Positions 5,362 to 7,122 of a stretch of 7,122 nt of DNA are shown piece after piece. Source of the DNA: Romboutsia sp. 13368. Lineage in GTDB: Bacteria > Bacillota > Clostridia > Peptostreptococcales > Peptostreptococcaceae. The DNA lies in NCBI RefSeq assembly GCF_018336475.1, contig NZ_CP048741.1, forward strand, positions 462,728-469,849, read 5' to 3'. A program made the position numbers and the translations under genes. Numbering within the stretch: the first letter of the stretch is position 1; every line of letters begins with the position of its first letter. Under the pieces are notes generated by a model that searched no databases, had not been told where the DNA came from, and was given only the letters and a program-made list of their open reading frames with translations.

Positions 5362-6639
5362 TTGTTTATAGATAAAGCTAGAATTTTTGTTAAATCAGGA
5401 AATGGCGGAAATGGTGCGGTATCATTTAGAAGAGAAAAATATGTTCCAGCTGGTGGTCCAGATGGTGGAGACGGTGGAAACGGAGCTAGTGTTATATTTG
5501 AGGTTGATTTAGGTCTAAGAACGTTAATGGACTTTAAATATCAAAGAAAATACGTAGCAGAACATGGTGAAGATGGTAGCAAAAAAAGAAAAGCAGGAAG
5601 AAACGGAGAGGATTTAATCCTTAAAGTTCCTCCAGGAACAATAATAAGAGATGAAGCTACAGGTCTTGTTATAGCAGATTTAAAAGAAGAAGGAGATAGA
5701 GCTGTAGTTGCTAAAGGTGGTAGAGGTGGAAAAGGAAACCAACACTTTGCCAATGCAGTTAGACAAGCTCCTGCCTTCGCTAGATCAGGTAGTGATGGTG
5801 TAGAAAAATGGGTAGTATTAGAGCTTAAAATGATTGCAGATGTTGGTCTTTTAGGATTCCCTAATGTAGGTAAATCTACATTCTTATCTGTAGTAACTAA
5901 AGCTAAACCAAAGATAGCTAACTATCACTTTACAACATTAACTCCTAATTTAGGTGTTGTTCAAACGAAGTTTGGAGATAGCTTTGTACTAGCTGATATA
6001 CCAGGACTTATAGAAGGAGCGGCTGAAGGAATAGGTTTAGGTCATGACTTCTTAAGACACGTTGAAAGAACTAAAGTTTTAATACATATAGTAGATATAT
6101 CTGGCTTAGAAGGTAGAGATGCCTTAGAAGATTTTGATAAAATCAATGATGAATTAAAATTATACAACGAAAAATTATCAACAAGACCACAGGTAGTAGT
6201 TGCTAATAAAATGGATATATTAGAAGATGAAAGTGTATTCGAAGATTTCAAAAATGAATTAGAAAATAGAGGATACAAAGTATTTAAAATGTCTGCAGCA
6301 ACGCGTCAAGGTGTAGATGATGTAATAGCATATGTATCTGAATTATTACAAGATGCTGAAGAAATTGAATTAGTTTCAGAAGAAGAAATGTTTAGACCAG
6401 AACTTGATGAAGTTCAAGATGAAGGTTTACAAGTAGAAATAGAAGATGGAGTATATGTTGTAACTGGAAAATCACTTAGAAGAATTATGTACTCTGTTAA
6501 CTTTGATGATATGGAATCTATACAATATTTCCAAAAAGCTATGGAAAATGAAGGTGTATTTGATAAGCTAAGAGAAATGGGAATAGAAGATGGAGATACA
6601 GTTAAAATTTACGAAATAGAATTTGAATTCTATAACTAA
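5362..6639 (+). CDS. obgE: Obg family GTPase, 50S assembly factor
   Basis: This 425-residue essential-type GTPase binds the 50S subunit late in assembly and in B. subtilis is tied to stress and sporulation control. Numbered from TTG 5362, the glycine-rich Obg fold covers about 1-157 (SGNGGNGAVSFRREKYVPAGGPDGGDGG). The G domain has G1 GFPNVGKST (165-173), switch I HFTTLTP (189-195), G3 DIPG (212-215), G4 NKMD (282-285) and G5 SAA (311-313). A C-terminal OCT domain covers about 350-425. The start is TTG rather than GTG 5353: the GTG lies within the Shine-Dalgarno stretch AGGTGAT (5351-5357), and the TTG yields MFIDKARIFVK, aligning with the B. subtilis Obg N-terminus. No spo0B lies upstream, unlike B. 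subtilis. It is followed after 18 bases by yhbY, probably in the same transcript. Confidence 0.95.
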   Translation: MFIDKARIFVKSGNGGNGAVSFRREKYVPAGGPDGGDGGNGASVIFEVDLGLRTLMDFKYQRKYVAEHGEDGSKKRKAGRNGEDLILKVPPGTIIRDEATGLVIADLKEEGDRAVVAKGGRGGKGNQHFANAVRQAPAFARSGSDGVEKWVVLELKMIADVGLLGFPNVGKSTFLSVVTKAKPKIANYHFTTLTPNLGVVQTKFGDSFVLADIPGLIEGAAEGIGLGHDFLRHVERTKVLIHIVDISGLEGRDALEDFDKINDELKLYNEKLSTRPQVVVANKMDILEDESVFEDFKNELENRGYKVFKMSAATRQGVDDVIAYVSELLQDAEEIELVSEEEMFRPELDEVQDEGLQVEIEDGVYVVTGKSLRRIMYSVNFDDMESIQYFQKAMENEGVFDKLREMGIEDGDTVKIYEIEFEFYN

Positions 6640-6657
6640 TATAGATGAGGTGACATA

Positions 6658-7026
6658 ATGTTAAAAGGTAAGCAAAGAGCATATTTAAGATCAATAGCAA
6701 ATACTTTAAAGCCTTCAACTCAAATAGGTAAAGATGGAGTTACTGAAAGCTTTTTAGATCAATTAGATGATATGTTAAGAAAAAGAGAGATAGTTAAAGT
6801 AACAATATTAGAAACAGCAGGTCTTGAGACTAAAGAAACTGCTAATGCTATATGTGAAGCTTTAAGAGCTGAGTTCGTTCAAGCTATAGGATCTAAGTTT
6901 ACTTTATATAAAAGAAATACAGAAAATCCACAAATAGTATTCCCAGGACATGAACAAGCTAAAGCTAAAGTTAAATCAGAAAATGTTACTAAAAAAGGAA
7001 GAGTAACAAAAAGATCGGTTAGATAA
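6658..7026 (+). CDS. yhbY: YhbY-family CRM-domain RNA-binding protein
   Basis: This 122-residue protein carries a single CRM (YhbY) domain, a fold that binds RNA and in bacteria associates with pre-50S particles. The N-terminus LKGKQRAYLRSIANTLKP, the exposed GKDG loop (24-27), the REIVKVTILE strand (43-52) and the closing LYKRNTENPQIVFP (83-96) are typical. Typical bacterial members end near residue 97. Here about 25 further residues form a lysine- and arginine-rich tail (98-122) that looks disordered and may add RNA affinity. GAGGTGA (6647-6653) gives a strong ribosome-binding site. Its place after obgE matches its proposed role in 50S assembly. A terminator follows seven bases after... the stop codon region, so it closes the unit. 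Confidence 0.93.
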   Translation: MLKGKQRAYLRSIANTLKPSTQIGKDGVTESFLDQLDDMLRKREIVKVTILETAGLETKETANAICEALRAEFVQAIGSKFTLYKRNTENPQIVFPGHEQAKAKVKSENVTKKGRVTKRSVR

Positions 7027-7032
7027 TAAATT

Positions 7033-7066
7033 AAGCATCTGTAAATTTACAGATGCTTTTTCTTTT
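7033..7066 (+). terminator. Rho-independent terminator after yhbY
   Basis: AAGCATCTGTAAA and TTTACAGATGCTT form a perfect 26-base palindrome (7033-7058), followed by TTTCTTTT. It begins six bases after the yhbY stop and ends the obgE-yhbY unit. The loop is probably the central AT-rich bases. Confidence 0.93.
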
Positions 7067-7100
7067 ATGATAAAAACGGATAGATTTTAAAGTTAAAAAA

Positions 7101-7109
7101 TGTTAATAT
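7101..7109 (+). promoter_or_regulatory. Possible extended -10 for a gene beyond the window
   Basis: TGTTAATAT fits an extended -10 (TGnTAATAT) with no recognisable -35 (TAGATT sits at 7081-7086). The remaining bases from 7067 to 7122 show no open frame or structure I can support. Confidence 0.2.
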
Positions 7110-7122
7110 AAAAATTAGCTAA

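Noticed and set aside
1..7122. CRISPR arrays, insertion sequences, tRNA or rRNA genes, phage or defence modules
   Set aside because: I saw no regularly spaced repeats, transposase motifs, cloverleaf-like sequences or defence-type domains. Every gene fits a conserved housekeeping cluster.

Overview
The window is low-GC, AT-rich DNA that reads as a Clostridia chromosome, probably Peptostreptococcaceae-like (Clostridioides or a relative). Codons are strongly A/T-ending, arginine is almost always AGA, Shine-Dalgarno sites are strong, and L27 carries the N-terminal extension that Firmicutes remove with the protease Prp. All eight genes are on the + strand and look intact. The species-level guess is inference; the low-GC Firmicutes assignment is well supported.

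Layout. (1) 1-159 is an AT-rich leader with a good sigma-A promoter (TTGATA-17-TATAAT). (2) 160-2702 is a two-gene unit: a B12-binding-type radical SAM protein (TIGR03960-like) and, two bases after its stop, a DUF2344/TIGR03936 'radical SAM-linked' protein. It ends in a perfect palindromic terminator that begins inside the last stop codon. (3) 2776-4179 is an RNase E/G-family endoribonuclease with all metal and zinc-link residues present. (4) A near-consensus promoter (TTGACA-17-TAATAT) starts on the base after the rng stop. It drives an L21-leader-type 5' UTR and then rplU (L21), prp (protease that matures L27) and rpmA (L27), closed by a terminator. (5) obgE (Obg GTPase, TTG start) and yhbY (CRM-domain ribosome-associated RNA-binding protein) form the last unit, followed by a third terminator.

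How the genes fit together. Six of the eight genes concern ribosome or RNA biology: rRNA/mRNA processing (rng), two large-subunit proteins (rplU, rpmA), the protease maturing one of them (prp), and two 50S assembly factors (obgE, yhbY). The radical SAM/DUF2344 pair is the one functionally open unit. Its position beside these genes suggests, but does not show, a role in RNA or ribosome modification.

Three annotated starts differ from the longest open frame and were set by Shine-Dalgarno position and family N-termini: DUF2344 at ATG 2007, rplU at ATG 4298 and obgE at TTG 5362. I see no mobile element, CRISPR array, tRNA, rRNA or frameshifted gene. The window is mostly a conserved housekeeping cluster. 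The points most worth a second look are the uncharacterised radical SAM pair and a possible Shine-Dalgarno-sequestering switch in the rplU leader.
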